Positions 1 to 11,300 of a stretch of 64,000 bases of DNA are shown here, piece after piece (position 1 is the stretch's first letter; each line of letters opens with the position of its first letter). The stretch spans positions 47,130,309-47,194,308 of the forward strand of contig CM070577.1 of the NCBI GenBank assembly GCA_036346355.1, written 5' to 3'. The notes below the pieces were generated by a model. It was given only the letters and a program-made list of their open reading frames with translations. It had not been told where the DNA came from and made no database searches. Position numbers and translations under genes: made by a program. This DNA is from Rhipidocladum racemiflorum. Taxonomy: Eukaryota; Streptophyta; Magnoliopsida; Poales; Poaceae.

Positions 1-776
1 CCAATTCAAATTTTTTTTGAAAAAATTCAAAAATTTTGAAAAAATTTATGCGCCGTAAACCGGTCAAAAATTGGTGAAAATCGCTTGATTTTTGACAAAA
101 ATCGCCCGCCAAAAAAGGCTCAATTGGCCGGTCGATTTTCGGTCAAAACCGACCCGGTTTTCGGTGATAATCGATCGATTTTCGTGAAAACCGGTTGATT
201 TTCGATTTTTTTTGAATTCGAAACCCATCGATTTTGGTGATTTTCATAGTAAACTAGTACCGCTGGGACTTCGATTTTCAACCCTAAATCAGTTTGGTTA
301 ACCCTGGTTGCAGCTGCCTCCTTAAGGCTATATAGCTGGGGTTTTATCTGTTGCAGACCCCATTCTTAGTGTCAACATGCAGACCTTGCCGTGAGCTGTC
401 CAATCAATGTGAGAATGGATCATGTTTCTCAATTTGAACATTTTATAATGGGCAAAAATATTTGCCAGCTTCCCTTGATTGGATGGTAGTACCTCTGCAC
501 ATTGTTTGGACTGCTACAATGGAGTTTACATGTTTACACAAGTAGAAGATTTGGAGCATATTGTTAGCTCCACTGCTGGTCACGCCAAACGGACCTTGGT
601 GTGCCCTAACCGTTGCTCACCTATCCTGTAGATGTTATAAAACCTATCTGTTTTGGAGCTGCTAAAGACTTGGACCAATGACTTGTCGGGACTAGGCTCA
701 AAACAGTTAAGTTTGGATCACATAATTCTACGTTGCTCTAGTCAGTGTACTTGTGTCAATCAACATTTAATACTTA
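1..776. other. AT-rich intergenic sequence, no gene seen
   Basis: The first 240 bases are low-complexity and dominated by short degenerate units of the type GATTTTCGGTCAAAACC and its complement, as often seen in subterminal parts of DNA transposons, but no terminal repeat or target duplication could be fixed because the sequence starts inside it. From about 240 to 776 I see unique-looking AT-rich sequence with no open frame, no splice-bounded exon and no RNA gene. Confidence 0.5.
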
Positions 777-976
777 CGAATAATTGATGATTGGCCCTCC
801 TTTACTTGTGCTATTGGTCATTTGCCCCGTGATGTCTCACTGACATGCGGGCTCTAGGGCCACATGTCAGTGAGACATATTGGATAAATGATCCAACATG
901 CCCCGCATGTTAGTGAGACATAAGGGGAAAATGATCAATTGCACCAACTAAAACGGGGCAAATCATCAATTCTCCC
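777..976. mobile_element. MULE-type MITE (200 bp)
   Basis: The element is non-coding and ends in inverted repeats: the left end reads CGAATAATTGATGATTGGCC and the complement of the right end reads GGGAGAATTGATGATTTGCC. It is flanked by a perfect 9-bp direct repeat TAATACTTA (768-776 and 977-985). A 9-bp duplication is the Mutator-superfamily signature. The interior contains a second inverted pair around TGTCTCACTGACATG and CATGTCAGTGAGACA, so most of the element can fold into a long hairpin. It has no coding capacity and would depend on a transposase supplied elsewhere. The MITE at 1741-1897 shares the TGTCTCAYTGACAT core and the TTGATKATTTGCC end. Confidence 0.85.
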
Positions 977-1082
977 TAATACTTACCACAATGAAGGATG
1001 GAGCAAGGACTTAGGGATAGAGGGGGACAAAATAACCCATATAGTGACATAGTGTAATTATATTTGATGAGGGGGCCTTTAT

Positions 1083-1970
1083 CATGGTTATCACGGCGTC
1101 GCCTAGGCGATGCCTAGGCGTCCGGTGGCCGGGGGAGGCCGTCAGGACCCATCGCCTCGCTTGGAGCTCTTCAAGTGACTGCCTAGTTGGCCCAGGTGTC
1201 GCGGCGGACGACTAGGCGTTGCTGTTGAGGTGGCCAAGCGGGCGCCGAGCCAACATGACGCCAATTAAAGGAGCAAAGGGCCAAGGTAAAGTAGAGGAGT
1301 CAGGTTTGGCAATAAACCCTAGAGCATGGAGACTCTTGAGAGGACCTTCGCCGTAGTCTCCGTCGTCCGCAGCCTGTTGCGGCGTCGCTGCCCTCTAGAT
1401 CCCATCATCTTCGGCCGTCGCCTCCCCCTCTAGCCCTCGCCGCGACCCGTCGCCTCTAGATCCGGTAAGCTCCTACCCTCCACCTCTGTTGCCTGCTCGA
1501 CGCCACCTCCTTCTCCTCCAGGCTGTCCACCTCCGTCGCCTCCACCGCCGCCGGTGATGTGTCGCTGCGCGACAGAGGTGGACGGCCAGGAGGTGGCGGC
1601 GATTGTTGCTGCTGCTGGTGGTGGCACTAAGTGAGGACTAAGGGCTGACTAGCTGACGAGTGAGGAACAGAGGATGAGAGGAGTTTATATTAATGGATTT
1701 GATGCTTACTTGGCTGTTGCTGGTGCATTATATTTTGTTTGGGAGATTTGATTATTTGCCACAAGGTTGATGTGCACTTGATGATTTGCCACGCCATGTC
1801 TCATTGACATTTGGCCCCTGGGCTTAAATGTCAGTGAGACATGGCGTGGCACATCATCAAGTGCACATCAACTTTGTGGCAAATAATCAATTATTCCATT
1901 TTGTTTTGGTCGTCTAACTGTCGCCTATGTGTCTAGGCGACTCGCCTCGCCGGGTGCCGTGATAACCATG
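1083..1970. mobile_element. Non-autonomous hAT element (888 bp)
   Basis: The left end reads CATGGTTATCACGGCGTCGC and the right end is its inverse (GCCGTGATAACCATG). The flanks GCCTTTAT (1075-1082) and GCCCTTAT (1971-1978) are an 8-bp target duplication with one mismatch. The interior is GC-rich with many CGCC/GGCG motifs near both ends (subterminal repeats typical of hAT) and a 5'UTR-like stretch near 1390-1470. No transposase is present. The same ends occur on the coding hAT at 3901-7557, which supports the superfamily call. A MULE MITE is inserted at 1741-1897. Confidence 0.8.
1741..1897. mobile_element. MULE-type MITE nested in a hAT (157 bp)
   Basis: A nearly perfect palindrome: the left arm GGGAGATTTGATTATTTGCC continues for about 65 bases and its complement forms the right arm ending at 1897. 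The flanking 9-bp direct repeats ATTTTGTTT are identical (1732-1740 and 1898-1906). It is non-coding. Removing it restores the continuity of the surrounding hAT element, so it inserted after that hAT. A transcript through it would form a single hairpin. Confidence 0.88.
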
Positions 1971-2232
1971 GCCCTTATAGTAGTAAACAAAAAAAAAATT
2001 AAAACTATAAAGGGGTCTGTGCAAATTCTTGGATCACGAGGGAGGCTAGGCCTCTCCCTAGTTTATCCCCTCTTCTTTCACCATTGCCTGTGAGTTGAAT
2101 TTTAGGAAAAACAAACAAACAAAGATAATTTAGAAGAAATTGAATACAAATGTAACTATTTTAGAAAGGGAAGTAGCGGGAAACTAGGAGCAGGGATGTG
2201 TTCCAAGGTTTTAGAACTTAAATTTTGAATGA

Positions 2233-2377
2233 GAAAATTTCGTTTTGGCCACTAATTTCAAGTGAATTTCATTGTTGCCACTTAGTTCTCTTATTGACAT
2301 ATGGGCACAAAACCCACCTGTCAGTGATATAGCCAGTGGCAAAGTAAGATGAGCTTAGTGGTGAAAATGAATTTGTC
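2233..2377. mobile_element. Possible degenerate MITE
   Basis: The two ends are imperfect inverted repeats (left GAAAATTTCGTTTTGGCCAC; complement of the right end GACAAATTCATTTTCACCAC), and inner motifs TTGCCACT / AGTGGCAA are also inverted. The organisation resembles the MULE MITEs at 777 and 1741, but I find no convincing target duplication. The right edge almost touches the target duplication of the next hAT. The 250 bases before it (1979-2232) hold nothing recognisable. Confidence 0.4.
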
Positions 2378-2386
2378 TGTTTCTAA

Positions 2387-3187
2387 CATGGTTGTCATGG
2401 CGTCCTTGAACGGACGCCTAAGCGACGCCTAAGCGTCGTGGCGGTCCGGAGCGGACGCCACGGCGGACGCCTTGCCGAGGTCGTGTATGGCGTCCGAGGC
2501 ATCACCGAGGCGTCGCCGAGGCGTCCGTGGCGTCGCCTAGGTCTATGGCGGCCGCCATAGAGTTGAGGAGAAGGGGACCAGCTCCGGCTCGTGTCTGCGC
2601 CAAACCTCCGGCCGTCTTGCCAAACTCTCACTTGCGTCTGCCGTCGCCGCCTCGCCAAACAGCTCCTCTGTCCGCTCTGCGCGTGTCTTGCGTCTTGCCG
2701 ACCTCGGCCGTCTTGCCGCCGACCTCCAAGGTCTCGATCTGCTCGACCTCCAGCCCGAGCTCCAGCTCGACCTCGGCCAGAGCTCGGTAGCGACCTCCAG
2801 GTCGATCTCCTCTCCTCTGCTCTGCTCTCCAGGTCGATCTCCTCTCCTCTGCTCTTGTCTCGATCTCCTCTCCTCTGCTTTGCTCTCCAGGTCGATCTCC
2901 TTCTCCTCTGCTCTTTTAACTCTCTGCTAAAGGCGTCCGAGCAGCACGAGCAGATTGCTCATTGTGGTCATGTGGCGCAAAACTACATTATTTTGTGAAC
3001 TATGTTATGTATTAGACTTGGTGGTGTCAACTTGTCAACTATTTTAATGTCTTATTATATTGCAATTTGGTTGTTTTTATCCGCCTTACATATATGTCTA
3101 AAAAGGCGCCTCGCCTCGCGCCTTAACCTCTTAAAAGGTAAAAAGGTTCTGGCACGCCGCGGACGCCTTACCGCCGTGACAACCATG
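2387..3187. mobile_element. Non-autonomous hAT, deletion derivative of the 3901-7557 element
   Basis: The ends read CATGGTTGTCATGGCGTCC (left) and, inverted, CCGCCGTGACAACCATG (right). The flanks GTTTCTAA at 2379-2386 and 3188-3195 are a perfect 8-bp duplication. The rightmost part (about 2960-3187) is the reverse complement of the left end of the transposase-carrying hAT at 3901-4140, and the left end GGCGTCCTTGAACGGACGCC matches the right end of that element near 7525-7550. The 801-bp element is therefore an internally deleted copy in opposite orientation. It has no coding capacity; the long GC-rich frames over 2527-3000 are not gene-like. Confidence 0.88.
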
Positions 3188-3900
3188 GTTTCTAAGCAAG
3201 ACAAAGATGCATGCCACCATAAGCATGGTTATCCAAGCATCACTTAAGAGTCGCTTAAGCGGTATGGCCGTTCAAGGGCGTTGCGCCATGGCGTCGCCTT
3301 GCCGGAGATGCCTATGGCGTTCCCCTTACGGCCAAGGCGTCGCTTAGGCGGAGTATGGCATCGGGAATAGCTGAGGTAGGAGTTAAGGGAGAGGGAAAAC
3401 TTACCGTAGGCCGCCGCCATCCCATCGTTGAGGAAGAAGGCCAGACACAGCCGACCACATCCGTGTTGACTTCGGACCCATCTAACCCTGCCGAAGCTGC
3501 TGTCGGATCTGTCTTCTGCCGTTCGTGCTACCGTGGGATCTACTGGTGGCCGGAGCCAAGGAAGAAGGCCGGATTGGTCGCCCCCGCTGGATGCGTGAGG
3601 CACGGGAGGAGTGTGTCATGCTAACAGTGTGAAGGAGGGAGGAGAAGAAAGGCAGTGGCGCTTGGTGGAAGATGGCGATGGAATGAGAGTGGTGAAGGGA
3701 AGTCTCGAGAGGTAGCGTAGTGGTGACGACCGCTGGCAAGCTAGCCTAGCCTTGCCGGCGTAAGAGTTTTGCGATGCTAGGGTTATGTAGGGGGATTTCG
3801 AACTTTTGCGATGCGGTCCTCCAGGTTTACATATATTGCATTTTAGCCCTTAGATGTATTGGATTATTCTAATTTGAACCTCATAAGCTACGAATTGATC

Positions 3901-6900
3901 CATGGTTGTCACGGCGGTAAGGCGTCCGCGGCGTGCCAGGACCTTTTTACCTTTTTAAGAGGTTAAGGCGCGAGGCGAGGCGCCTTTTTAGACATATATG
4001 TAAGGCGAATAAAAACAACCAAATTGCAACATAATAAGACATTAAAATAGTTGACAAGTTGACACCACCAAGTCTAATACATAACATAGTTCACAAAATA
4101 ATGTAGTTTGGCGCCACATGACCACAATGACATAACATAGTTAACAAAATAACATAGTTTTGCATCTCAAACCCTCTCTCATCTAGGCATAACCGCATAA
4201 TCAATAATCATCCATCAAATCGTTATCGGTATTAGTAGTGTCATCCTCTCCTCCTCCACTCCTCTTCAAGATCAGTGGATCTTCACCATAGTCATCAACA
4301 TCATCATCATCGACCACTATCTCCTCATCCCCTCATCATCGACCTCCATCTCATCTTCCCCTTAGTGCGTGGATCGAATGTCCTCTTCTAAGTCTTCTTC
4401 CTCTACTTGCTGCCCCTCTTACGCCTCGTAGCGTATAGGTCGACCATGAGCTCTCCTAGGAAAATTGCAACCTCGAAGATTGGTCGATGCACCAATAACT
4501 TCATCAACATCATCCCATGTAAGGCCATCATGGCCTGCAATTGCATTGGCTTTGGGCGTCACGCGGTAACCCATTCATTGTCCCAATCAAACTCCTCCAA
4601 AATCAATGGGTCATAGCCTTTGGTCCCCTCCTCACGCCTCTTTTTGAAACCTAGAGGTCATCTTGCTATTGTATGAAACATAGACCAAATCATTCAACCT
4701 CTTGTGCTCCAACCTGGTTTCTTCTTGGTATGCATCTAGAAAACATCCAAGATACAGGGTCAATAAAAATAAGAGGTTAAACCTAATGATTCATATAATT
4801 TTCTAGTAAAACTTACAAATTCAAAAGTGCTCCAATTACGCCACAACCAGGATGATGAAGCACATAGACTAACTATTCGCCTTGCAAACCTATGAAGCTC
4901 TATGCATTTGCCACCATATGCACGCCACCAATCAACTAGAAATGATAAACAAGTTGAAGTTAGCATGTTATAAACAAAAAGAAGCATGCTGGAAATTTAC
5001 AAACACTTACTAGATTCCTTGTCTGCGTGTTGGATTGCCATTTTATTTGCAAACACTCCTCTTTGATTCTCGTGAGAATCACTTGGCTATCAATCTTGTC
5101 TAGAAGGATTGGATCTTCCACCATCTTTGAAAGACATTCATTCAAATCACACCTCATTTAGCAATGGCATCTTCATTCTCACTACTCTTCTTTAGGAGAG
5201 CATAGAACTTTCCGGGTTTAAGAAGAGAAGCTGCACCATACAATGGGGTGACCATTTGGTTGTCCCAACGCCCATCCATGATGCTCAAGATGCGAGTGAG
5301 CAAAGACTTCTTGTTTTGAGTGGAGAAAGATGCCATGATCTTATGTTTCGCAATAGACATCAAGCATTGGACCTCGGCATGGCGGCGCATCTCATCACCA
5401 TCAACCACCCTTAGCACCTTAAGTAGTGGTAGTGAAGCTCTAACGCAATCCTCCACTTGGTGCCAAAAGGATTTGCCAAACACCACATCATATGCCTTCT
5501 TTCCACTGCCTTGGCTAACTTGGTTTGAAGTCCAATCTGCGGGTTGCAAATAGGCTTTTCAATGCTTCTCTATGCTTGTTCAAACTTGACAATGTTAAGC
5601 AGCGTAGCAAACCTAGTAGTGGTCTCACAATATCCATCCCGCTGTCTTCTCCTCATTGCACTAAGAAGCCTTGAATGCCTATAGATGAATGTGGTGAGAT
5701 GGCGGGCTTGTGCAATAGGCTTCTTGAATTCCTTCAACTTCCCTATGTCTTCCAACATAAGGTCCAAGCAATGCGTAAGACAAAGGAGTCCAAAACATAG
5801 TGGGATCTTCTCCATTAGAAGCCTGCTCACCTTTGTAGTTAGCACCATTATCAAGTGATCACTTGAGCAACATATTCTTTGCCAATTTTCTCAATTTCTT
5901 TCTCCGAGAGGCGGCAAGCATTTGTGCATCATGAACCTCCTTGGAAGCATTAATGAGACTTCCAAGAAGAAAGTCCCTCGGGACTATTGACAAGGAAGTT
6001 GATCAAATGGCGCCTCACTGTCCTGGTCCATCCATCCGACATGAGGTCGCAACCATATACCTTCCAAGCTTCTCATGCTTCTCCCTCATGTTGCCTGCCT
6101 CCTTGACAACCTTCTCGAGCAATGGCTCACGCAACTCATGGTAGCTAGGAGGCTTGTACCGTAACTCTGCATCAGGTAAATGGCCTCCACGGCTATCTCA
6201 AGCCGTGAGCGTGCAACATTAAAAGGAATGCCACACTCATAGAACATCTTGGCTATCTCAAGATTAACAGCTTCTCTTTCTTCCTTGGTCCTCATAGACG
6301 ACTGGATGCTTGTTTGAGAAGGTCCCTTGGAATGCCTTTGCTCTACCACCTCACGTGGCGTCAGTCGAAGCATGGCACTAATTGGCTTCTTTGGAGCTGG
6401 AACCTTGAACGCTAAAGTACTTTGCCTTTCTTGGCTGCTGTCCCCAAACTTGGTTGCGCAATGGGCTGTGAAGAAGGTTCGCTTTCCTTGCCACATTCAT
6501 TGACTTCTTCGTTCTCATGATCATCATCTAGAAAGATAGGTCGAGCCCTCTTGTTCTTCAACAAAGTATCTCTCATCTCCTTCATGATGGCTGTGGTGGT
6601 GTTCACACATTTTTGCACATCACCAAATCCTCCCGCAAGATGCTCCTTGTATCTCTTAATCCCTCATTATCCTCCTTGACACAAGAGCATCGCGACAACA
6701 TCCGGTTGCTTAATCTCGTCCCCAATACCCATACTTCCAACCCTGGATCATTGCTTTTGGCCTTCGTTTTGGATCTGTCAATGGGTCATATGCACCGCAG
6801 AGAGGAGTTCGTTTCGGTGGTTGCGTGCTACTCGCCTCGCCATGACCACCTAGCCAACAGAGTTAAAATAAGCGGTCGTGACAGACTGGAGATTGGTGGA

Positions 6901-7557
6901 GCCTGGAGATCGCAGAGCGAGCATCATCGAGCGAGCATCATCATATCGCCAGCAGATCGAGCCGGTGGAGCACGGAGATCGAGACAAGAGCGAGAGGAGA
7001 GGAGAGGAGATCGACTGGACTCTGGAGTCGGCGTCGCCGCAAGTGAGCACGGCAGAGGAATTGGAGGTCGGCGTCGGCGGCTAGGGTTGGAGCTACGAGG
7101 TTTGGCGGAGCAAGGCGCACGGCGAGCGACAAGTGAGAGTCGGCGTCGTGAGCAAGGCGTCGAGTGGAGGTCGGCGAGCAAGGCACACGCAAGCGAGCAA
7201 GCCGCTTGGTCGAGGTTTGGCGGAGCCAGCTGGAGCTCGAGGGCGCACGGCCGGAGCTCGTCGGAGGTGGAGGTCGGCGGAGCGGGAGCGGGGGCTGGAG
7301 CTCGAGGGCGCACGGGCTGAAGGTTAGGGTTTGGATTTTGCTCCGTCTTGGACTCCTCTGCACTGTCGAGTGGGCCGAAGTGGAGAGTGCAGGCCAGGCG
7401 GCTAGGGCTTGGAGCTACGGCGGGCGCCATAGGCCTCGGCGACGACTCGGACGCCATACGGGCCCTCGGCGTGGCGTCGGCCGTGGCGTCCGCTTAGGAC
7501 CGCCACGACGCTAAGGCGTCGATGAGGCGTCCTTGAACGGACGCCATGACTACAATG
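3901..7557 (-). mobile_element. hAT transposon with decayed transposase
   Basis: A complete 3657-bp element. The left end is CATGGTTGTCACGGCGG and the right end GGACGCCATGACTACAATG (inverted). A perfect 8-bp target duplication AATTGATC occupies 3893-3900 and 7558-7565. Both subterminal regions are packed with GGCG/CGCC motifs. The transposase lies on the minus strand at about 6800-4770. Finding an hAT-type transposase between these ends assigns the whole CATGGTTRTCACGGC family of this window to hAT, although the ends lack the usual TAGGG start. Stops and frameshifts make it unlikely to be active. Confidence 0.88.
4770..6800 (-). pseudogene. hAT transposase (BED / DUF659 / hAT-C), broken
   Basis: Reading the minus strand from about 6790, an N-terminal BED-type zinc-finger remnant (WKYG-W near its start, then KEHLAGGFGDVQKC) is followed by an acidic linker (FLDDDHENEE). 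Next come a conserved block ending MLRLTPREVVEQRHSKG, a DUF659-like catalytic region (DGW, NFLVNSPRGT, then HCLDLMLEDIGKLKEFKKPI at about 5790-5730), the DGRWDNQMVTPLYGAASLL-PGKF segment near 5280, and the C-terminal dimerisation motif (WWRAYGG, LHRFARRIVSLCASSS, RNWSTFEF) near 4930-4810. The order is that of intact plant hAT transposases. The frame is broken by at least five shifts or stops, so it is a pseudogene. The large hAT from 54706 encodes a related protein. Confidence 0.85.
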
Positions 7558-7692
7558 AATTGATCACAGAAAGGTCCCACACGCCGGGGGTAGGGATGCG
7601 AGTATGGCGTCACCTCGTCACATGCCTCGGACACTTAAAAGGTGTGAAGGTGGTCAGGCACCTCACCTCGCCTTATCGCCGTGATAACTATG

Positions 7693-8180
7693 AGCATAAA
7701 TTAGCAGTGGAAGATCTCATGCTACAGTTTCTTGTGAATTGTGCTTGTTCATCCATGTGTACTGTTGATTAAAGCTTCACGAATGACTAAGAATGTAGGC
7801 TTCAATCATTTTCGAACCTAATGACTAAGAATGTAGCTTTTCACTTGACACTAAACATCAACCAAGACTTTTTTGTTGCCAAATTCTGGAGCTTTAAATA
7901 TTGGATAATCTTTCGGAAGCAAACATTGTCTTGACATGATAATTCCATCCATTTTGCATATCCAAGATGAGGAGCTCTTGGAACAAGAAGCAGGTGGCAT
8001 ACCTGCCCATAAAATTGATGAGAACTTGTGGAAGAACAGAGAACAAATGGAAGAAATTCTATTTTTGATTAACAAATCTCGTTGTCCCGTTGCAGCAAGT
8101 TCAGCTTTTGATCTGTCTGCAAGGAAGAATTCTACCTTTATTTTGTTTGAAGTTAACATTTGGCATGTGCATGTGACCAG
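7693..8180. other. Unassigned 5' flank of the GOLD gene, possible upstream exon
   Basis: An open plus-strand frame at 7936-8229 has a protein-like, acidic composition (DEELLEQEAGG, ENLWKNREQMEEIL). It could hold an upstream exon of the gene that follows, but I cannot place a convincing donor site before the acceptor at 8179-8180. No core promoter is evident. The true start codon and first exon(s) of the gene are therefore unresolved and may lie further left, beyond the DNA transposons. Confidence 0.35.
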
Positions 8181-8313
8181 CTTCAACAGAAGTCCACACC
8201 AGAAGATGCTGAGACAGTTTCTATACTAGATGATGTTGAAACTAAATTGAAGGACATGTTGAAGAAGTTAGAACAGTTTCAACTAAAAAATGCCGATAAT
8301 GTTTTCAATACAG
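8181..8313 (+). CDS. GOLD gene exon 1 of those recognised
   Basis: Acceptor GACCAG at 8175-8180; donor CAG|GTCGTT at 8313/8314. Codons begin at 8181 (LQQKSTPEDAETVSIL...) and the exon ends with one base of a split codon. It encodes a charged, probably coiled-coil segment. An in-frame stop at 8154-8156 shows that coding cannot simply continue upstream, so this acceptor must be used. Confidence 0.75.
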
Positions 8314-11300
8314 GTCGTTGTTCTTTCCTTTCATTTTATATTTCCTGACGCATTACGTAAATGACTTTCCTGTCCTTTGTTTGGAGAATCGATATCCGCA
8401 ACTTAAAATTGTACAGTATAACAATAGTTTTTCCTTCACCTTGATTACGTCATACTTTGGTTCCATATTTGCCTTTTGGGCGTGCAAGTACATCTCAAGC
8501 GCATTATTGGTATTTGATCTGCATTTATAATATCTGCAGTTATGACATACATGCCACAAGATTTCCGGGGTACACTAATCAGGCAACAGCGAGAACGCTC
8601 AGAGAGAAATAAACAAGCTGCGGTCGATGCTTTAGTTAGTGCTGGTGGAAGCATTCGTGATCGATATGCATTGCTATGGAAACAACAAATGGAAAGGTTG
8701 TTCTCCTTTCAGTTATCGGTCTATACATACTCATTACCAATAAATCTATGATCTTTTTCCATTATGTTCTGTAGGCGGGTGCAATTAGCACAACTTGGTT
8801 CTGCAACAGGTGTATATAAGACGCTTGTTAGGTACTTGGTTGGTGTTCCACAGGTTAGCTTAGTTGCAGTCATAGTCACCATCTTCATTATGCCATTTTT
8901 CTTTTTCACAAGAAAATTAGTGTTGTGGTTACATTGGATTACTGCAAACTTCTTTAAGATCCCATCAGATTTTTTTTTTTCGGGCGAGGAAAGATCCCAT
9001 CAGATATTGATATGTCATTATCAAAATGTAGATTGTTCCCTTAAGTACTGACTACTCCTTTTAGCATGCCATGTTAAATGAAGACATAATTTTACATCCA
9101 ATCTCTTGTACTGAATATTGCAGGTTTTATTGGACTTTATTCGACAAATAAATGATGATAATGGGTATGTATGTATTTTTTTTTTATCAAAACATGAATT
9201 AACATGTAGTGGCCTGCGTATTGAATATGTGGTATATGGAGGACATAAATAAAATTGATGACACAATTTCCCTTTCTTTCAATTTGAATCTCTTCAGACC
9301 TATGGTAGAGCAAAGAGAACGATATGGGCCAGCACTGTACACTCTTACAAAACTGGTGATTGCAATTCGGTTGTATCTACATCTCTCTTTGGCACGATAT
9401 GGACAGAGGAAAATGTGAGTTTACTGAATTAACTTCTATCCGGAAGAATTTACATTGCTTTTGTTTTACTAGATACTTGCAGGAACTAGCTCTGTTTGCA
9501 TCTGCATCACGATCCCCTAATTCAGAAATTATCTATCTATTGAAATTGAACAGAGAAAAGGATGACATTGCTGTGTTGCAGCAGGCTGTGGTTATCTACA
9601 CTGAGGAATTTGAGAAGTTCACTAAATTCATAGGGTAACAATAATTTCATTATCAACCTCATCTAGTAATTGTGCTTTATACATAGCATGTTGACTACTA
9701 CTGTTCCCAACTTCCCATGATCAATACAAGTGCTTAACATTTATGCATTTAAATTGTTAATTCATGGTCATCTACTCATTTTATGTTCACTTTCCCTTGA
9801 GTACCAAACTGGCAGGCTTAGTTTGCAAGCAAGATATATCTAAGATTATACATTTTTTGTCCTGTGGTTTTCAAGTAATAACCAAGTTCGGGCTTCCTGT
9901 TTCTTTGCACGGTTTTGAAATATTCAATTTTTTACTTGTTTCTCTTTTTTGCTTGGAGCATTTTAGTTTGAGACATTCTTTAACTGTATGCCGTATTGCC
10001 ATTGAGAGGAGAATTATCAGTTGATCTTTTGTTAAGCCATTATTGTAATACTTTTTAACATCTTGGCTGCTGGCCCTATTTTCTTGGAGCTATTTGGTGT
10101 TTACTGAATCCAGCAAAATGTGATTTCTTCTTGAGGATAACCAAGTGTAACCTGTAACTAATATACAAGAGTCTATTTTAACTTAGGCAGTTAGATGCTG
10201 ATCTAACGAAGGTTCGCATTGCCTGACTGGATCTTTATATATGTTATGTCGAAATGCTATTATTTCTATTTATGATTTTTAACACTTTGTTAACTTTGAG
10301 GCCACCCACTGCAGTGAGGTTTTTGTGAACGCTCCATTCTTCATATCTGCCGAGGAGGCAGGTGCCAATTCAAGGTATTTTCTCCTTTCAGTAGAAATTT
10401 GATGCATTTTGCAGTACTCATTTAGCGTTTTAGCTTACTACAAAACTAGGAAAAGTTTTGAAGACGTGTGCAGAACTGAATTATTACCTTCTTCTCCACT
10501 ATTTTGGTAGGAATAACGATGTATACACAGAAACCATTATTCCAGCGGGAAAGACACATGAGGTACCGATCTAGTTGGACATAATTATTTGCCTGATCCC
10601 TGATGTATTGATAAACAATATAAAAGGGAGATTTGTTTTGTAGTAGTCTAAGAACTTTGAATAGTAACTTAGAACATTTAGTAGCTGATTATTTTTGTTT
10701 GGACGGCCTCAAGATGCTTATATTTTGTCATTCATGTTCTTCAGGTTATTTTGAGCGTGGAGGCTGTCAACTCATATATTGCATGGGACTTCTCTCTGCA
10801 ACAAGGTGCCCTCAACATGGTGTTGGTACTGTTTCAAATCCCTCCCTAAAAAAAAGGATTCCTAAAAACTGATCCCTATTCTGTACATTCATCTTTCATT
10901 TAAGTGTACAGGATAGTTTTTCTTTTCCTATTCCAGGGTAGACATAATCCTTTTATGCTAATTGGAGATGATTTATTGCTGTGCTGATCATTGAGCTCTG
11001 CTTCTGCGAATTTTCAATAGCTTTAGTCTTTGAAGGGAAAACAGTTGTAAGAAAACTAGTGGCTTGTTTAACTTTAGTAAAAGGAACAGTCAAATAGCTC
11101 AAGCCTAAAAGATTGATATTTAGGACCAAGGATATTATTGTGATAACTGTCCTTATTTTGAAACCAGATAATTTTGGTCCTCTCAAAATAGGAACAACCC
11201 ATTATTTTGTTTTCAATAAGTAACAAATCAACTTTCTAGCCGACTTTGGTGCAAGAACGTTCAAACTTTTTCCATCAAGTTAAAGTCGGATCCATGAGTT

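Larger units (their letters stand above)
3224..7692. mobile_element. Probable outer non-autonomous hAT hosting the next element
   Basis: The left end CATGGTTATCCAAGCATC and the right end ATCGCCGTGATAACTATG are inverted matches only over the outer 10-16 bases. The flanks ACCATAAG (3216-3223) and AGCATAAA (7693-7700) agree at 6 of 8 positions. Its own sequence would be about 800 bp (3224-3892 and 7558-7692) once the complete hAT at 3901-7557 and its duplication are removed. The right portion contains GGCACCTCACCTCGCC motifs like the sibling elements. The weak target duplication makes this tentative. Confidence 0.5.

Noticed and set aside
2527..2998. Plus-strand ORFs inside the small hAT at 2387-3187
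   Set aside because: Repetitive CTCTCCTCTGCTC-type sequence of a non-autonomous element; no start context, domain or exon structure.
6613..7457. Long overlapping ORFs on both strands (up to 235 codons)
   Set aside because: They lie in the GC-rich subterminal region of the hAT at 3901-7557; many frames are open on both strands and none has a domain.
7936..8229. Confident first exon with start codon at 7936
   Set aside because: The frame is protein-like but no suitable donor leads to the acceptor at 8180; kept only as a possibility.
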